A stretch of 37,961 bases of DNA from Bacillota bacterium (GCA_023395515.1 JAEWZB010000037.1:1-37961); one strand, 5' to 3'; positions 1 to 8,936 are shown, counted from the first letter of the stretch. The notes: a model not told the origin generated them from the sequence alone. Numbers and translations: made by a program.

Positions 1-173
1 TCTTATCCCAGGTGGAGGCCATCTGCGACCAAATCGGTGTCATACGTGCGGGCCAAATAATTGAGGAAGGAAGCATGGAGGAATTGAAGGCGCTTATCCA
101 TCAGCAAGATCCACCCACTCTGGAAGCACTGTTTATGAATTACTACAAGAAGGACTCAGAAGGGGGGGTTTAG
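1..173 (+). CDS. ABC transporter ATP-binding protein, C-terminal fragment (5' end outside window)
   Basis: The frame is open from the window edge to TAG at 171-173. The readable tail contains LSQVEAICDQIGVIRAGQII, the usual sequence after the H-loop of an ABC ATPase (loss-of-helper segment, then the I-x-x-G-x-I-x-x-x-G strand). About 56 residues are visible, so the Walker motifs lie outside. The stop is one base before the GTG of the permease gene, so the two are almost certainly co-translated and form one exporter. Substrate cannot be judged from this piece. Confidence 0.85.
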   Translation, partial: LSQVEAICDQIGVIRAGQIIEEGSMEELKALIHQQDPPTLEALFMNYYKKDSEGGV

Positions 174-174
174 A

Positions 175-1755
175 GTGAAGCAATATTTTCACGGCACGCT
201 TTCACTTATGAAGCTTTATCTGCGGCAAAATCGCATCTTCACCCTGATTTGGCTGCTGCTGCCGGGGTTGTGGGTAGCCATTAACACAGTGTCATCGCTG
301 GTGCTATTTCCTACCCATGAGGCATTAGTAGCGATGGGAGTCAGCCTCATTGACCCGCTTACCAAGGCTATGCACGGCCCGTTGTTGGATATTTCAATAG
401 CCGGATTTGTCACTTGGCGCACCAAAGTGTTTTTGGTGCTGCTCAGCGGAATTTTCAGCATAGTCTACATGATTCGCCATACCCGGTTGGCCGAGGAACA
501 AGGCAAGCGGGATCTGCTGGGTTCCAATGTTACCGGCAGCCTTGCCACCTTGACAGCGGCGCTTCTGAATATGATTTTAATCAACGCCATTGCGGCAGTA
601 TTGACTGTATTAACAATGGTTGCACTTAATCTGGGAGGTGTCGGTTCGCTGGCTCACTGCCTAGGTTTCTTCGCTGCCTCCTGTGTGCTGGGAATTATGG
701 CAGGATTAGTCGCCCAACTTTTTGTAAGCGCTACGGCGGCACGGGGTATGTCCTTTGGGCTGCTGGGGGCACTGTTCGGCCTGCATATTCTGTGGAACGT
801 GAGCGGCAGACAAAATCTTCTCGCTTACCTCAACCCGCTGGAATGGCCGTTGCTGATGCGTCCTTTTGCCGGGGAGCATTTCGTAGTGTTTTTAATTCCT
901 CTGGTGTTGAGCATGGCACTGGTAACGCTGTCAATGTGGCTAATGACACGGCGGGACGTGGGTGCGGGACTTGTACCCCAGCGAACCGGCCGAGCCTTTG
1001 CCAAACCGGGACTTCGTAATCTAAATGCCCTTGCTTGGCGCACCCAAAAGGGGCTTTTTCTCGCATGGTTTTGCTTTTACGCCATCTTTTCCTTCGCACT
1101 AGGCTGCGCCAGCTACCTGATGGTGAGTGCCGTCAGCTCGGCGGAGGCTCTAGCAGGGTTGATTGAGCGGTTAGGCGGCATAGAGCAAGCGTTTTTATCG
1201 CTGATGTTGTACGTTTTCGGAATACTGATTTCTATTTATGTGATGATGTCGGCGGATATTCTCCGTCAAGAGGAGGTGGCTAAAGGCGAAACATTATTGT
1301 CCATGCCCGTACGGCGGGAGAGGCTGGTCTTGAGCCACATGATCTACATCTTCGGCGGCTCAGCAGCTATTATGCTAATGTCCGGGTTCTGCGTAGGCTT
1401 GGGTGCGTCAATTGGCACGGGGAACAGCGGGATGCTTTCCCGGCTCTTCTATGAAATGGCAGGAATGATTCCGGCAATCTGGACTATTGGTGGTATCGCC
1501 CTGCTGCTTTTCGGCGCACTGCCAAGGTGGATGACCGGCATCAGCTACGGCCTGCTCACCCTGTATGTACTGATGGAGATTTTCTGGGAACAGCAGCAGA
1601 TTCCCGAGATACTTTATGCCTTTTCGCCCTTTTCTTGGATAACACCGTTGAAAGCTACTCAGCCAACGGCCGCGCCTCTAGTGCTGTGTATTGTAACAAT
1701 CATACTGACCATAACGGGGATTGCCCTGTTCCGCCGCAGAGACGCAGCGCTGTGA
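175..1755 (+). CDS. ABC-2 type permease, polyketide-antibiotic exporter family (COG3559-like)
   Basis: A 526-residue, strongly hydrophobic protein with roughly twelve predicted membrane spans in two halves, separated by a polar stretch near residues 265-290 (RRDVGAGLVPQRTGR). Length, two-half layout and ATPase partner match the single-chain permeases annotated as putative exporters of polyketide antibiotics (tetronasin-type); the family call is from the overall pattern. The start is GTG at 175, one base after the ATPase stop, with the G-rich AGAAGGGGGGG run just upstream as ribosome binding site. It probably exports a hydrophobic toxic compound. A TetR-type regulator is often adjacent in this family but none is inside the window. 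Confidence 0.75.
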   Translation: MKQYFHGTLSLMKLYLRQNRIFTLIWLLLPGLWVAINTVSSLVLFPTHEALVAMGVSLIDPLTKAMHGPLLDISIAGFVTWRTKVFLVLLSGIFSIVYMIRHTRLAEEQGKRDLLGSNVTGSLATLTAALLNMILINAIAAVLTVLTMVALNLGGVGSLAHCLGFFAASCVLGIMAGLVAQLFVSATAARGMSFGLLGALFGLHILWNVSGRQNLLAYLNPLEWPLLMRPFAGEHFVVFLIPLVLSMALVTLSMWLMTRRDVGAGLVPQRTGRAFAKPGLRNLNALAWRTQKGLFLAWFCFYAIFSFALGCASYLMVSAVSSAEALAGLIERLGGIEQAFLSLMLYVFGILISIYVMMSADILRQEEVAKGETLLSMPVRRERLVLSHMIYIFGGSAAIMLMSGFCVGLGASIGTGNSGMLSRLFYEMAGMIPAIWTIGGIALLLFGALPRWMTGISYGLLTLYVLMEIFWEQQQIPEILYAFSPFSWITPLKATQPTAAPLVLCIVTIILTITGIALFRRRDAAL

Positions 1756-1897
1756 TATTGGAAAACAGGACAACTAATGACAATTGTTATTGCTTAACCA
1801 ATCCAACTGTTAACTTTGTGGCAATTTAGTCCAAAGTAACGGAAAAACCTTATTACGGCAGCTGGATAGTTGGGTACTGAATATAAAAAGAAGTAGC

Positions 1898-1928
1898 AAA
1901 ATGGCGGTTCAAAGTAGGCCGCCATTTT
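1898..1928 (+). terminator. Hairpin after ABC exporter operon
   Basis: Perfect 10-bp stem AAAATGGCGG / CCGCCATTTT with an 11-base loop, 140 bases after the permease stop. The downstream arm ends in TTTT but there is no long U-tract. It is the only plausible terminator before the opposing operon. Confidence 0.55.
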
Positions 1929-1938
1929 CCACAATGGG

Positions 1939-2108
1939 GTTACGCCGTTACGCCCGTTGCGCCGGTTGCGCCGGTTGCGCCGGGGTTGCGCCGGGACGTT
2001 CTTTTTGTAACATTATTCTTATGATCTACGGGGCTATGTCAGGACATTTATGATCCTATGCATAGTTGACCAGTGTAACTCGTTGTAAGGGGTGTAACGC
2101 CGGTATAA
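1939..2108. repeat. REP-type repeat cluster with RAYT left-end remnant
   Basis: It opens with degenerate tandem units (GTTACGCCG, then several GTTGCGCCG) followed by GGGACGTTCTTTTTGTAAC and the sequence that lies just outside the RAYT stop codons at 9768 and 13410 (TTATGATCTACGG ... GGACATTTATGATC). After 2055 the match stops and more GTGTAAC units follow (2072-2108). No transposase gene is left, so this is a solo end or a non-autonomous relic of the elements at 9.7 and 13.3 kb. Confidence 0.7.
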
Positions 2109-2116
2109 CCGCAACG

Positions 2117-2141
2117 AAACCGAGGGGCAGTCCCTCGGTTT
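2117..2141. terminator. Hairpin between convergent operons
   Basis: Perfect 10-bp stem AAACCGAGGG / CCCTCGGTTT with loop GCAGT, 33 bases beyond the betaine permease stop. A T-run (TTAGTTTTTTAG) follows on the + strand only, so it works best for + transcripts but may end both. Confidence 0.6.
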
Positions 2142-2173
2142 CCGTTAGTTTTTTAGGTCTGGTTGGAAGTGGG

Positions 2174-3025
2174 CTATTTGCTGGAGATCTCCCAGCGTTG
2201 GGCTATTCCTTGACTAATCCGGTCAATAACGATAGCCAGTACCACGATAGCCCATCCGGCTTCGAAGCCTTTTCCTACATTAATTTGATTTACGGCTTTT
2301 AAAACCTCTTCCCCCAGCCCTCCACCGCCGATCATGCTGCAGATTACCACCATAGCCAACGCCATCATGGTGGTCTGGTTTATACCTGTCAGTATAGAAG
2401 GTAAAGCTAAGGGAAGTCTGACCTCCCGCATCAGCTGCATCGGAGTGGCACCAAAAGCCAGAGCCGCCTCCTGGACAGACTCGGAAACCTGCCTGATTCC
2501 TAGGTTAGTAAGTCTTTGCACAGGCGGAACCGCATAAATAAAGGTAGCCAGGACGGCTGGCACTTTACCTAGTCCAAAGAACATCAAAGCCAGAATCAGA
2601 TAGACAAAACTGGGCATGGTCTGCATGGCGTCCAGCATCGGGGTAAACCAGGCATTGGCTCTCTCCGATACGGCCATGAGTATGCCGAAAGGTATACCTA
2701 CCGCCAGGGAAATAATAACTGCTACAATAATTACTGATAAGGTTTCCATGGCTACAGCCCATAAACCGAAAACTCCAATAGTTAGCAGCAAAAATGCCGG
2801 AGTCAAAGTTTTTGCAATGTGCCTGGTTATATACCAGGACAGTATGGTTACCAATCCTATCCATACCCACCACGGTACTATTGTAAGTCCTGCCTCAATC
2901 TGAAGCAGCATGGCCAGAACTACATCGTTAAATGCATCAAAGGCCGGTTCACAGGTATGAAGGAGCCATTTAACCAGATCGGTTATCATCGGTGCAACAT
3001 GAAAATGAAAAGATTGTGGAAACAT
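2174..3025 (-). CDS. proW: Glycine betaine/proline ABC transporter, permease
   Basis: A 283-residue inner-membrane permease of the ProW/OpuAB family. After an N-terminal region with one or two spans (W-rich segment around residues 48-65) comes the MetI-like permease core. The EAA-type loop is visible near residues 188-210 (ESVQEAALAFGATPMQLMRE), the site that contacts the ATPase. The length is normal for OpuAB. It is the last gene of a three-gene operon: its ATG is one base downstream of the ATPase stop. The pathway is uptake of betaine, carnitine or proline as compatible solutes; the exact substrate is inferred from the family. Confidence 0.93.
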   Translation of the reverse strand: MFPQSFHFHVAPMITDLVKWLLHTCEPAFDAFNDVVLAMLLQIEAGLTIVPWWVWIGLVTILSWYITRHIAKTLTPAFLLLTIGVFGLWAVAMETLSVIIVAVIISLAVGIPFGILMAVSERANAWFTPMLDAMQTMPSFVYLILALMFFGLGKVPAVLATFIYAVPPVQRLTNLGIRQVSESVQEAALAFGATPMQLMREVRLPLALPSILTGINQTTMMALAMVVICSMIGGGGLGEEVLKAVNQINVGKGFEAGWAIVVLAIVIDRISQGIAQRWEISSK

Positions 3026-3026
3026 T

Positions 3027-3941
3027 CTAACCCCTCCCTAGCTTGACTTTGGCTCGATCAGTTTTTTCACCGGTATAGGTCTCCAGAACCCGAATTTTAT
3101 TCTTTTTGTCACGGTTCTCCATCATAAGGGCTATCCGCTGTTCGTCCTGAACAAACCTCTGTACATATTCATCTGCCGGATTCAAAATTATGTCCTGGGG
3201 TTTGCCCTCCTGAACACATTCTCCGTTCCTCATTACTACCATTCGGTCTCCCAAACGTACCGCTTCACTGATATCATGGGTAACAAAAACAATTGTCTTG
3301 TGTAATTCATTTTGCAGTCTGATTAGCTCGTCCTGCATTTCCCTTCTTATTAAGGGATCTAAACCACTGAAAGGTTCATCCATTAGCAGCAAGTCGGTAT
3401 CCTGGACCAGAGCTCGGGCTATGCCCACTCTCTGCTGCATGCCCCCAGAAAGCTGACCCGGATAGTGCTCTTCCCATCCGTCCAGGCCTACTTTTGCAAT
3501 GACCGCCCGGGCTCTTTCCATCCGTATTTTGGGCTCCACACCACGCAGTTTCAGACCAAAAGAAACATTTTCTAAAACCGTTCGATGGGGCAAGAGACCA
3601 TAGTGCTGAAAGACCATAGCAGCCTTAGTACGGCGGAATTCAGTCAGTTCCTGGCTATCCATATGGAGAACATCTTTACCGTTAATCATTACCTTTCCCG
3701 AGCTTGGCTCTATCAAGCGGGTCAGACAACGTATTAGAGTAGACTTACCGCTCCCGGAAAGGCCCATGATTACAAAAACCTCGCCCTGTTTAATCCGCAG
3801 GGATACATTGCGGACGGCTGCTACCGCACCACCCGCAATGTATTTTTCTACATCCCTGATATTAAAATTAAATTTTTTATCGGAAGTGAATACTTTCCAT
3901 AGTTGATCCACTTTGATTGCGTATTCTGAACTGTTTGGCAT
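3027..3941 (-). CDS. proV: Glycine betaine/proline ABC transporter, ATP-binding protein
   Basis: A 304-residue ATPase of the ProV/OpuAA family. Walker A GLSGSGKST is near residue 60, the signature LSGGMQQRVGIARAL near 163, Walker B LLLMDEPFSGLD near 184 and the H-loop FVTHD near 220. The N-terminal extension with the KVF-S-D motif (residues 15-40) is typical of this subfamily. It ends soon after the ATPase domain. E. coli ProV, at about 400 residues, carries two CBS domains that sense ionic strength, and these are missing here. That fits control at RNA level by the riboswitch upstream rather than allosterically. It sits between the binding-protein and permease genes with 1-base gaps. Confidence 0.94.
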   Translation of the reverse strand: MPNSSEYAIKVDQLWKVFTSDKKFNFNIRDVEKYIAGGAVAAVRNVSLRIKQGEVFVIMGLSGSGKSTLIRCLTRLIEPSSGKVMINGKDVLHMDSQELTEFRRTKAAMVFQHYGLLPHRTVLENVSFGLKLRGVEPKIRMERARAVIAKVGLDGWEEHYPGQLSGGMQQRVGIARALVQDTDLLLMDEPFSGLDPLIRREMQDELIRLQNELHKTIVFVTHDISEAVRLGDRMVVMRNGECVQEGKPQDIILNPADEYVQRFVQDEQRIALMMENRDKKNKIRVLETYTGEKTDRAKVKLGRG

Positions 3942-3942
3942 T

Positions 3943-5001
3943 TTATTCCACCTCTTTTAGTGCTTCTTCAACATTTGCGGCAATATCTTCCGAAATCCAC
4001 TGTTTCCAAACTTCAGGATAGGTGTTAAGGAAATATATTGCTGTAGCTTCTTCACTTTTTTCTCCCTCATAGTCATTCATATAGGCCAGAAAATCATTGT
4101 TCTGGGCCAAAGTGGTTGAATATCTATCTAAAAACTCTACTATATCAGGAGCCTTTTCCTCCATACTGCTGTTAATACCTATCAATACCTGTGCGGGCGG
4201 ATAGGCGCAGCCCCTATTAGTCTCGTCATTCCATACAGCTTGGTCATAGGCCGGTTCTTCCAGCATGGTCATATCCAGTTTTCCCATAACCCAGGTAGGT
4301 TCCCAGTAGTAGCCAATCCATGGTTCACCTTTTTCATAAGCGGTTACCATGGAGGTAACCAGAGCTGCATCGGAACCGGTACTGAAGACATTATAGGTAT
4401 CTTCCAAACCGTAGGTCTTCATTTTGACTTCGTTGATATCAGTGCAAATCCAACCGGGAGGACTGTTGTGAAAACGTCCTTTAGTCGGAACCTCACGGTC
4501 TTTAAATAACTTCCAGTACTGGGGCAGGTCACTTACTGATTTGAGGTCCGGGGTTATAGGTTCAATCCCACGTTTAGAGTCGCCCTCGATCATATAAGTA
4601 GGTACCCACCAGCCCTGAGGACCATCAGGTATACTTGGTCCCAGGTTTTTTACGGAGCCATCAGCCAGAGCGGCTTCCCAGGCATCCTTAACATTATCGG
4701 CCCAGACTTCCATGTAAATATCCACATCACCCTTGGCAGTCCCCTGTAACAATGGCAGGGTATCACCGAAGGTGTACTTGGGAGTGGGATAACCATAGCC
4801 ATGTTCAATGATAAAACCGGCAATACGGTTGTGCACTTTGACACTATCCCAGGTAGCATCGGCTAGGACCAAAACTTCTTTGGTATCATCAGACTGAGAA
4901 CTTTCGTCCCGTCCGGCACAGCCGGCTAAGGCTAGGCAAAGTATTAACACTCCCACCAACATCATTTTGGTTGCATTATAGAACTTATTATTTTTGGGCA
5001 T
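3943..5001 (-). CDS. proX: Glycine betaine/proline-binding lipoprotein
   Basis: Substrate-binding protein of the OpuAC/ProX family, 352 residues from the chosen start. The start is ATG at 5001 because AGGAGG lies 6 bases upstream; a longer open frame to 5052 has no such site. The signal peptide ends in a lipobox (LALAGC), so the protein is a lipoprotein on the outer face of the membrane. The OpuAC domain fills the rest; tryptophans in the GWWVPTY and YYWEPTW segments are candidates for the aromatic cage that holds the quaternary ammonium group. It is the first gene of the operon and lies 155 bases after a c-di-AMP riboswitch. Confidence 0.92.
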   Translation of the reverse strand: MPKNNKFYNATKMMLVGVLILCLALAGCAGRDESSQSDDTKEVLVLADATWDSVKVHNRIAGFIIEHGYGYPTPKYTFGDTLPLLQGTAKGDVDIYMEVWADNVKDAWEAALADGSVKNLGPSIPDGPQGWWVPTYMIEGDSKRGIEPITPDLKSVSDLPQYWKLFKDREVPTKGRFHNSPPGWICTDINEVKMKTYGLEDTYNVFSTGSDAALVTSMVTAYEKGEPWIGYYWEPTWVMGKLDMTMLEEPAYDQAVWNDETNRGCAYPPAQVLIGINSSMEEKAPDIVEFLDRYSTTLAQNNDFLAYMNDYEGEKSEEATAIYFLNTYPEVWKQWISEDIAANVEEALKEVE

Positions 5002-5156
5002 CAAGAAACCTCCTCGCTGGAAGGCCATAGCGAAGGTTAAGAGAAGGCGCATACAATTAAAAGCTGGATTGTGGCAGCTAATATATAAATATTGGAAATT
5101 ATAGGATGGATATATACCACATTATGGCGATTAAATACATTACCATTAGTTACTGC

Positions 5157-5276
5157 CCGCAACGCCTACGGGGTTAGCTGACGGACTCGGACTCGGGCAG
5201 CCCTATCCCGGCACCTGCCGAGAATTCGCCCCATTAATTGGTTCCCCCGTGTCTCTCCCAGAGACTTTGGCCTACC
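5157..5276 (-). ncRNA. ydaO/yuaA-type c-di-AMP riboswitch
   Basis: On the - strand the segment contains, in order, GGGAGAGACACGGGGGAACC, TGGGGCGAATTC, GCAGGTGCCGGGATAGGGC and GTCCGTCAGCTAACCCCG followed by TAGGCG. This is the conserved order of blocks of the ydaO motif (GGGGGAACCA, then GGGGYGAAUC, then CCGUCAGCUAACC..GUAGGCG). Members bind c-di-AMP and usually turn off osmolyte and potassium transporters or wall hydrolases. Its place upstream of a betaine uptake operon is the classic one. Motif identity is seen; ligand and OFF-switch behaviour are from the family. I did not identify a clear expression-platform terminator. Confidence 0.88.
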
Positions 5277-5456
5277 ACTAATATATTACTTTTTAATATT
5301 AAGGGATATCACAGAGGGGGGTCAAACAGCCTATCAGACTCTTAAACCAGCTAAGAGGGGCCAAGAATGGAACACATAGGGTTATAGGGCTTAGAGTGCT
5401 AAATCTTCCTCGATACTCTCTTATTCAGCAATATAGGGAAATGAAGAAGATTTCGT

Positions 5457-5494
5457 TACGCCGCGTTACGCCCGTTGTTACGCCGGTGTAACGA
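5457..5494. repeat. REP-type GTTACGCC cluster
   Basis: Units GTTACGCCGC, GTTACGCCC, GTTACGCC and GGTGTAACG stand side by side with the last one inverted, so the cluster can fold back on itself. Same family as the clusters at 1.94, 9.69, 13.31, 14.29, 15.61 and 17.92 kb. The stretch from 5495 to 5775 shows no gene I can support. Confidence 0.65.
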
Positions 5495-5775
5495 GAAAAA
5501 AATATTCTCCAGTAAAATTGGGAAGAACCCAATCAAAACTATACCGACCTTAAAAAAGCTTGGGAAAAGATAGTAGTCAGAATTCAATTTGTGTTGAAAA
5601 AGGCGGAATTAATTTTATAGATGTTAACATGGCCCGGTTAGGTGGGTATTTAAAGCTAAGGGAAAAAAGGACGCTCTGGCTGAGTTATACGAAATGGAGG
5701 AGCATTGGAATAATCTCAATAATTAGCGTGTTAACACATAAGAAGATATGTACCCACGGTTCTGCTCTGTTACTC

Positions 5776-6471
5776 CTAAAGACCAAGCTCACGACCAAGG
5801 CCAGTCATTTCAATTTGCAGGGATGCTTCTAACTTAGTAATCTCAGATTGATATAGTTTGTCATACTCTTCTTTATATGCATCCCATGGCTTCGAATTAT
5901 CAAAGTGTGGTTGCGCTTCAATGACAGTCTTTTCCCAGTTGCTTATGGCTATAGAATCTGCCCAAATCGGACTAAGAAATTCAAGATATTGTTCTTCAGA
6001 TATTTCCCAGCCTTGTAAGACTGCCATAAGTTGAGGCTCTTTTAGAAATGCTGCTTGTTCCTTTACATAAGCAGCCACTTCCTTACTGGAGGGGTACACC
6101 CTAAGTCGTTTGGCTTCGCTGATCAGCATTTTTCTTTCAATGAGTTCATCCATCATTTGTTCAGCAGACAAACTCTTTATTCCGAAGTTTTTACTTTTTC
6201 CATCCTCAAAAACTTTATTGTATTTCCACTCATTCAAGGTTACAAATTCTCCGTTTACAGAAAATATAACCTGCTCCCCCTCATCAAAACTTATTTCATC
6301 TTTCAGATCTTTTCCCAGTTCAACAAATGCGCTATATTCAGTTTTATCGGCTTCTTGACCTATAAAAAGATTCTTAAAAGTATCTGCAATAGTTGATTCA
6401 TTATTTAATGTAATAGCAGATAATAGTGCTATACACAGTAAAATGAAAACGACAAGAATTTTTTTATTCAT
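5776..6471 (-). CDS. SurA-N-like secreted/membrane-anchored chaperone domain protein
   Basis: 231 residues. An N-terminal signal or anchor helix (residues 4-21, ILVVFILLCIALLSAI) is followed by a mainly helical, charged domain. The part from about residue 68 to 160 (FSVNGEFVTLNEW ... LIERKMLISEAKRLRVYPSSKEV) looks like the SurA/PrsA N-terminal chaperone module, which follows the pattern V-N-G-x-x-I-T-x-x-E and then L-I-x-x-x-L-L-x-x-E-A. No parvulin isomerase domain follows. It probably works outside the membrane, binding unfolded proteins. The ATG is preceded by GGAAGGG. Clients are unknown and the family call is from pattern only. Confidence 0.6.
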   Translation of the reverse strand: MNKKILVVFILLCIALLSAITLNNESTIADTFKNLFIGQEADKTEYSAFVELGKDLKDEISFDEGEQVIFSVNGEFVTLNEWKYNKVFEDGKSKNFGIKSLSAEQMMDELIERKMLISEAKRLRVYPSSKEVAAYVKEQAAFLKEPQLMAVLQGWEISEEQYLEFLSPIWADSIAISNWEKTVIEAQPHFDNSKPWDAYKEEYDKLYQSEITKLEASLQIEMTGLGRELGL

Positions 6472-6570
6472 TCAAATCCCTTCCCCATCCCAAAAAACCA
6501 AAGTTTTGTTAGTAGTCAAGGCCAATAATACCTTTTTCAGCTAGTTCTTGCTCTATTGCAGAAATGCCTT

Positions 6571-7203
6571 CTATTTTGGCATTGATAGGTTCTGACAGCT
6601 AAAGTGAGCAGATAAGGACAGCAGATTGGGAGCACAGTCTGCGTCTCCTAGCCTTATGACTGGCTTATTTCGTCGGGATAAATGGAATACAACCTGGCCG
6701 GTACTATCATAGGCGTTAATCGTCGTGAGCCAGTTTACTTCTTGCTCTTCAATGAATAAATAAGCGGCATTTCTGGGTTCAACCCGTTTCTTATCTCCAT
6801 TGTCATAGGTAATTTCAATGGCAACGATGTTGGAATCACAGACCTCCCCGTAAGTTATAAGGTAATTTTCCGGTGTCGCGCCAAAGCTGACAACTGAAAC
6901 CGGTTGACTGGTGTCGACTTTGATAGGTCCACTGCCTCCACTTAAACGCTTATGCTTGTCTAGATGCCAACAAGCTATATAATGACCATCACCTAGGTCG
7001 TAAGTATACACAACTAGTGCGTTTTCTCGGAATTTTTCAATGATTTTAATGTCCAGGTTTTTAATGCCGCTTATTTCCCGTTCTATGTCCAGCCTAATCC
7101 TTTCCTCTGAGACCTCTTCCCGGTTGTTATTCATTACATAGTATCCGAACAAGGCAAGCACAGATACCATTAAAATCAAAATCAGCATCACCCTGTTCCT
7201 CAA
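6571..7203 (-). CDS. Membrane-anchored protein of unknown function
   Basis: One N-terminal transmembrane helix (VMLILILMVSVLALFGYYVM) is followed by about 180 extracytoplasmic residues rich in beta-type sequence, with three cysteines in the last third. I do not recognise the family. I chose TTG at 7203 because AAAGGAGAT lies 6 bases before it; the first ATG at 7239 adds 12 polar residues and has no good ribosome binding site. It follows the repeat-protein gene by 43 bases and precedes the SurA-N-like gene on the same strand, so all three may be one transcript. The extracytoplasmic location is inferred from the helix. Confidence 0.6.
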   Translation of the reverse strand: MRNRVMLILILMVSVLALFGYYVMNNNREEVSEERIRLDIEREISGIKNLDIKIIEKFRENALVVYTYDLGDGHYIACWHLDKHKRLSGGSGPIKVDTSQPVSVVSFGATPENYLITYGEVCDSNIVAIEITYDNGDKKRVEPRNAAYLFIEEQEVNWLTTINAYDSTGQVVFHLSRRNKPVIRLGDADCAPNLLSLSAHFSCQNLSMPK

Positions 7204-7246
7204 ACCTATATCTCCTTTCCTCCCGTCATAATACTCCATCTACATA

Positions 7247-7768
7247 CTACTCTTCTACCTCTATGACCCCATCAAGATAAATGATTACTGCCGGTTCTCC
7301 GTCTCGGTGAATTTTACCCCATTGGTACCAGATTTCACGGACTAACTCTTTTTCAGGCTGATATTCTTTAAATGCCGGGCCTTCCTCCCTATGTATAATT
7401 CCCTTTTGAAACCATTTTTCGTATAAAACATTTCCGGCTGCATCATAGCTGATGATTGCCGCTCCCCCTTGCCGGTGCCGTTCTCCGTTTTGGTACCATT
7501 CCTCCAGCCGCTTGGCTTTTCCATAGAAATACCATTCGTCCTTATGGTAAGGACATTCATCCACCTGATGAATTACCACAGCCGGCCCGTCGTCTCTATG
7601 GAGTAAATCATTGTAATACCATTTTTCCAAGATGATATTTCCTAACATATCCTGAAGAATAAGAGCAGGACCATCCTCTCTGTGTCTTAATTGGTGGCTT
7701 GTCTGATTATCATAATAAATAATTAAGCAGGTTTTATTTTGCTTATTAAAAAATCTTTTTATTACCAT
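7247..7768 (-). CDS. Tandem HRxDGPA-repeat protein
   Basis: 173 residues built almost wholly of a repeat of roughly 25-35 residues, with the pattern W-[YF]-x(4-6)-H-R-x-[DEQ]-[GE]-[PA]-A-hydrophobic. Five units can be read: HREDGPALI, HRDDGPAVV, HRQGGAAII, HREEGPAFK and HRDGEPAVI. Each is preceded by an EKWYY, EWYFYG, EEWYQNG, EKWFQKG or EIWYQWG strand. The spacing suggests a beta-hairpin solenoid resembling MORN/YwqK-like repeats. There is no signal peptide, so it is probably cytoplasmic. Function is unknown; such repeats usually bind a partner protein. Upstream from 7769 to 7906 I see no gene. Confidence 0.65.
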   Translation of the reverse strand: MVIKRFFNKQNKTCLIIYYDNQTSHQLRHREDGPALILQDMLGNIILEKWYYNDLLHRDDGPAVVIHQVDECPYHKDEWYFYGKAKRLEEWYQNGERHRQGGAAIISYDAAGNVLYEKWFQKGIIHREEGPAFKEYQPEKELVREIWYQWGKIHRDGEPAVIIYLDGVIEVEE

Positions 7769-7906
7769 CTACATACCTTCTCTTCGCAGGAATAGGGGAT
7801 GGTATTGACACTCAAACCACCCTCATCCGATAATTATTTTTGAACTGCTATCATTAGGTTATATCATCCCTCTAGATTTCAGCTGAATCTTCATAATAAC
7901 TATGCC

Positions 7907-8314
7907 TTAGTATGTTCTACTCTTGGGAATCCCGTTTATAGCTGCGGTTAAAACAAAGCCTAATAGTATTTGGGAGGTAGTATAATTAAATGAAGGAACA
8001 TAAGGAAGAGTAGTATTAAATAATATCATCAGCAGAAAATGAAGGGCTATATATGCTAAAGGAATTCCCAGACCTAAAGCTAAAACTCAATCATAAGAAA
8101 ATTTATCTACCCGCGGCTTAGCAATAAGTATAATAAAACCAAATAAAATTCCAATCAGTATAGGATAAGTCCATTCAAATATATGTATAAAAGCAAGATT
8201 CCTGGTTAATGACCACATGTTTTGATTAATAAACTCTAGAGCGTAATAATCAAGATACCCTAGCAACAGTATACATACAAAATAAAATACAAAACGGACT
8301 ATAGGCTTTTTCAT
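7907..8314 (-). pseudogene. Four-helix membrane protein, copy A (nonsense mutation)
   Basis: From ATG at 8314 the frame encodes a small hydrophobic protein of about four membrane helices and stops at TGA (8087-8089), after 75 residues. Reading on in the same frame to TAA at 7907-7909 continues the full 131-residue-type protein seen in the second copy at 15665-16060. There the equivalent codon is TGG (FSYDW). So this copy was inactivated by a W-to-stop change. The family is not recognised. It is one end of a duplicated block that also holds the gene at 8542 and the hairpin at 9571. Confidence 0.7.
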
Positions 8315-8541
8315 GCAAACACCTCCCTGTGTTTTTTATCTCTCCTTTTAGGATAAAAAGACTTCAGACTATGCGAAAACTATTTTTCGGAAATCCCCTT
8401 TCCCACTTTCTCACTGAATTTTGATGTTTTTTAGGAAGACAATTGTCACAACGAGCTATTTTGGCTCTTTACTCCCACTTCTCCCAATCAGAGAGCTACA
8501 CAGCCTGACTTCTCACTCGTCCTGTTTGAGAGCATTTTCAA

Positions 8542-8936
8542 TCACAAATCAGACGCGGGAAACGTACCCTCGTTTTCTTTATTAAAAGTTTTAAATAAAC
8601 TATGCCAAAATATGATAGCCAATATAGGCACGAAGTTCCCTACCACCAAGCCAAATAACAGAAAAGCGGGGTAAATCAAGAAAACACATAGTACGGATAT
8701 GAGTAAATAACCATAGTCTATAAAAACTTTCCCTTTTTTAAATAAGGATTTTATATGTTCATAGGCAAGATAAGCCCCTAGAAAAAAGGTCCATAAATAC
8801 ATCGCATATATTCTGGGAGTATAGTTAAACTTGGAGGTATAATTTTGGTCAATTACCCTTTCGGAAAAAAATACACCAAAATAAAAGCGGTTATAAAGAC
8901 TGCTTTCCCCCAACTAAATCTTTTCACTTTTATCAC
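8542..8936 (-). pseudogene. Three-helix membrane protein, copy A (frameshift)
   Basis: Nearly identical to 16603-16998 (FNYTPRIYAMYLWTFFLGAY and NFVPILAIIFWHSLFKTFNK are shared) but it lacks one base in the A-run at 8867-8874. The normal GTG start at 8936 is therefore out of frame with the body. The surviving open frame (8542-8913) begins with an unrelated peptide. The spanned length is 395 bases against 396 in the intact copy. Small integral membrane protein of unknown function. Between this gene and the copy at 7907-8314 the two blocks differ: a third membrane gene present in copy B is absent here. Confidence 0.7.

Noticed and set aside
5560..5832. Open frame of 90 codons on the + strand, with an ARLGGYLKLRE segment reminiscent of a transposase tail
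   Set aside because: The match is too short, another frame of the same DNA reads equally well (AKGKKDALAELYEMEEHW), there is no ribosome binding site, and it overlaps the SurA-N-like gene.
7342..7560. Second frame inside the HRxDGPA gene
   Set aside because: Shadow of the repeats in another frame; the repeat pattern is only meaningful in the longer frame.
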